The position numbers were made by a program, and so were the translations under genes. Source: Chryseobacterium fluminis (lineage in GTDB: Bacteria > Bacteroidota > Bacteroidia > Flavobacteriales > Weeksellaceae). Taken from it: a stretch of DNA of 64,000 nt. Shown one piece after another: positions 63,011 through 64,000 of the stretch. Every line of letters begins with the position of its first letter. Position 1 is the first letter of the stretch. Under the pieces are notes generated by a model. It was given only the letters and a program-made list of their open reading frames with translations. It was not told the DNA's origin and searched no databases. The stretch is taken from the NCBI RefSeq assembly GCF_026314945.1, contig NZ_CP111121.1, positions 4,836,001-4,900,000 on the forward strand, in the 5' to 3' direction.

Positions 63011-64000
63011 ATGAAAAGAAACGACATAAAAACAATTTTAGTAATCGGTTCGGGACCTATCATCATTGGTCAGGCGGCGGAATTTGATTACGCGGGAACG
63101 CAGGCTTGCCTGTCTTTGAAAGAAGAGGGATACAAGGTAATTTTGATTAATTCAAACCCTGCAACGATTATGACGGATGTGGAAATCGCGGACAAAGTAT
63201 ACATCGAGCCGATTTCACTTCAGTTTGTAAGTCATATCATCAGAAAAGAACGTCCGGATGCGCTTTTGCCTACTCTTGGAGGACAGACGGGTCTGAATAT
63301 GGCGGTAGAGCTTGAAAAATCGGGAATTCTTGAGGAATGTAAAGTTGAAGTGTTGGGAACGAAGCTTTCAGCGATCAACAGAGCTGAGGACAGAGATTTG
63401 TTCCGTGAACTGATGAGAGAACTGAACGAACCAGTTCCGGAATCAGACATCGTTAATACGGTAGAAGGGGCACTAAGGTTTGCTGATGAAATCGGATATC
63501 CTGTCATTGTTCGTCCTGCCTTTACCATGGGTGGAACAGGAGGTGGAATCGCTTCCAATGAAACAGAATTGAAAGAAATTTCCGAGTTGGGGTTAAAATA
63601 CAGCCCTGTGACCCAGTGTCTTATTGAAAAATCAATTGCAGGTTTCAAAGAAATTGAATATGAGGTAATGCGTGATGCAAACGACAACGCAATTGTGGTT
63701 TGTAACATGGAAAATATAGATCCGGTTGGCGTTCACACAGGAGATTCAATCGTTGTGGCCCCTTCTCAGACGCTTTCTGACAGAGAATATCAGTTGCTGA
63801 GAAATGCGTCACTGAAAATCATCAGAGCATTAGGAATCGAAGGCGGATGTAACGTACAGTTAGCCTTGGATCCTCACTCATTCGAATATTATATTATTGA
63901 GGTGAACCCAAGAGTTTCCCGTTCATCAGCTTTAGCATCAAAAGCCACAGGATATCCGATTGCGAAAATTGCTGCGAAAATTGCGGTTGGATTAACTCTT
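63011..64000 (+). CDS. carB: Carbamoyl-phosphate synthase large subunit, 5' part
   Basis: The first 330 codons are in the window; the frame is open at the edge. CarB uses two ATP to make carbamoyl phosphate from bicarbonate and ammonia. Visible are the N-terminal [33 protein letters not shown] and the ATP-grasp segment [14 protein letters not shown] (near 172-185), with [19 protein letters not shown] near 297-315. Its product feeds both PyrB and ArgF'. Confidence 0.97.
   Translation, partial: MKRNDIKTILVIGSGPIIIGQAAEFDYAGTQACLSLKEEGYKVILINSNPATIMTDVEIADKVYIEPISLQFVSHIIRKERPDALLPTLGGQTGLNMAVELEKSGILEECKVEVLGTKLSAINRAEDRDLFRELMRELNEPVPESDIVNTVEGALRFADEIGYPVIVRPAFTMGGTGGGIASNETELKEISELGLKYSPVTQCLIEKSIAGFKEIEYEVMRDANDNAIVVCNMENIDPVGVHTGDSIVVAPSQTLSDREYQLLRNASLKIIRALGIEGGCNVQLALDPHSFEYYIIEVNPRVSRSSALASKATGYPIAKIAAKIAVGLTL

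Overview
The window looks like a chromosomal segment of a flavobacterium close to Chryseobacterium (Weeksellaceae, Bacteroidota). This is inferred from gene content, not from a database match. The DNA is AT-rich. Two proteins carry C-terminal sorting domains of the type IX (Por) secretion system, and there is a large TonB-receptor-like outer-membrane protein. Several promoters carry the Bacteroidota -7 motif TAnnTTTG, and the arginine pathway is of the Bacteroidota argF' type. I see no rRNA or tRNA gene, CRISPR array, prophage or replication origin.

Layout. 0-4.4 kb: a cut-off lipoprotein, a membrane protein, a decayed lipoprotein gene, and ppc with a frameshifted 3' end. 4.4-16.5 kb: secreted hydrolase and protease, nucleotide-sugar genes (DegT aminotransferase, galE, cytidylyltransferase) around a dead REP-type transposase, a TonB-receptor-like protein, mltG, dapF, a disordered lipoprotein and pnuC. 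16.6-29.4 kb: amino-acid permease, propeller protein, esterase, hemN, sugar dehydrogenase, secDF, drug efflux pump and a lipoprotein. 29.5-37.8 kb: tatA-PAP2-TPR operon, two SPOUT rRNA/tRNA methyltransferases, YihY, nhaA and relA/spoT.

38.0-49.6 kb reads as a short-chain-fatty-acid module on the minus strand. It holds an outer-membrane porin, an MHS-type transporter, two very small membrane proteins, a symporter-STAC-histidine kinase fusion, a stand-alone receiver protein, and two acyl-CoA synthetases (acs and a propionyl type). It resembles the CrbS/CrbR acetate switch of proteobacteria, but the regulator has no DNA-binding domain. An IS200-type transposase with its own repeats sits inside the module.

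50.4-59.7 kb is the arginine cluster: GNAT, argG, argC, argD, argF', argB, argE, argH. Valine at position 90 of ArgF' suggests the N-succinyl rather than the N-acetyl route. 59.9-64 kb holds an Lrp regulator and pyrB-carA-carB. carAB supplies the carbamoyl phosphate that both ArgF' and PyrB use. pyrB is preceded by a short leader ORF and a strong terminator, which suggests attenuation.

The most unusual general feature is the density of different small repeat families in gaps between genes, above all inside the arginine/pyrimidine operons. One family (two hairpins per unit) surrounds the IS200-type transposase, supplies the last codons of the kinase gene, fills the argG-argC gap and truncates a gene before carB. 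A second general feature is single-base losses in homopolymers (ppc, argB, a lipoprotein gene, the dead transposase). These may be real decay or sequencing error.
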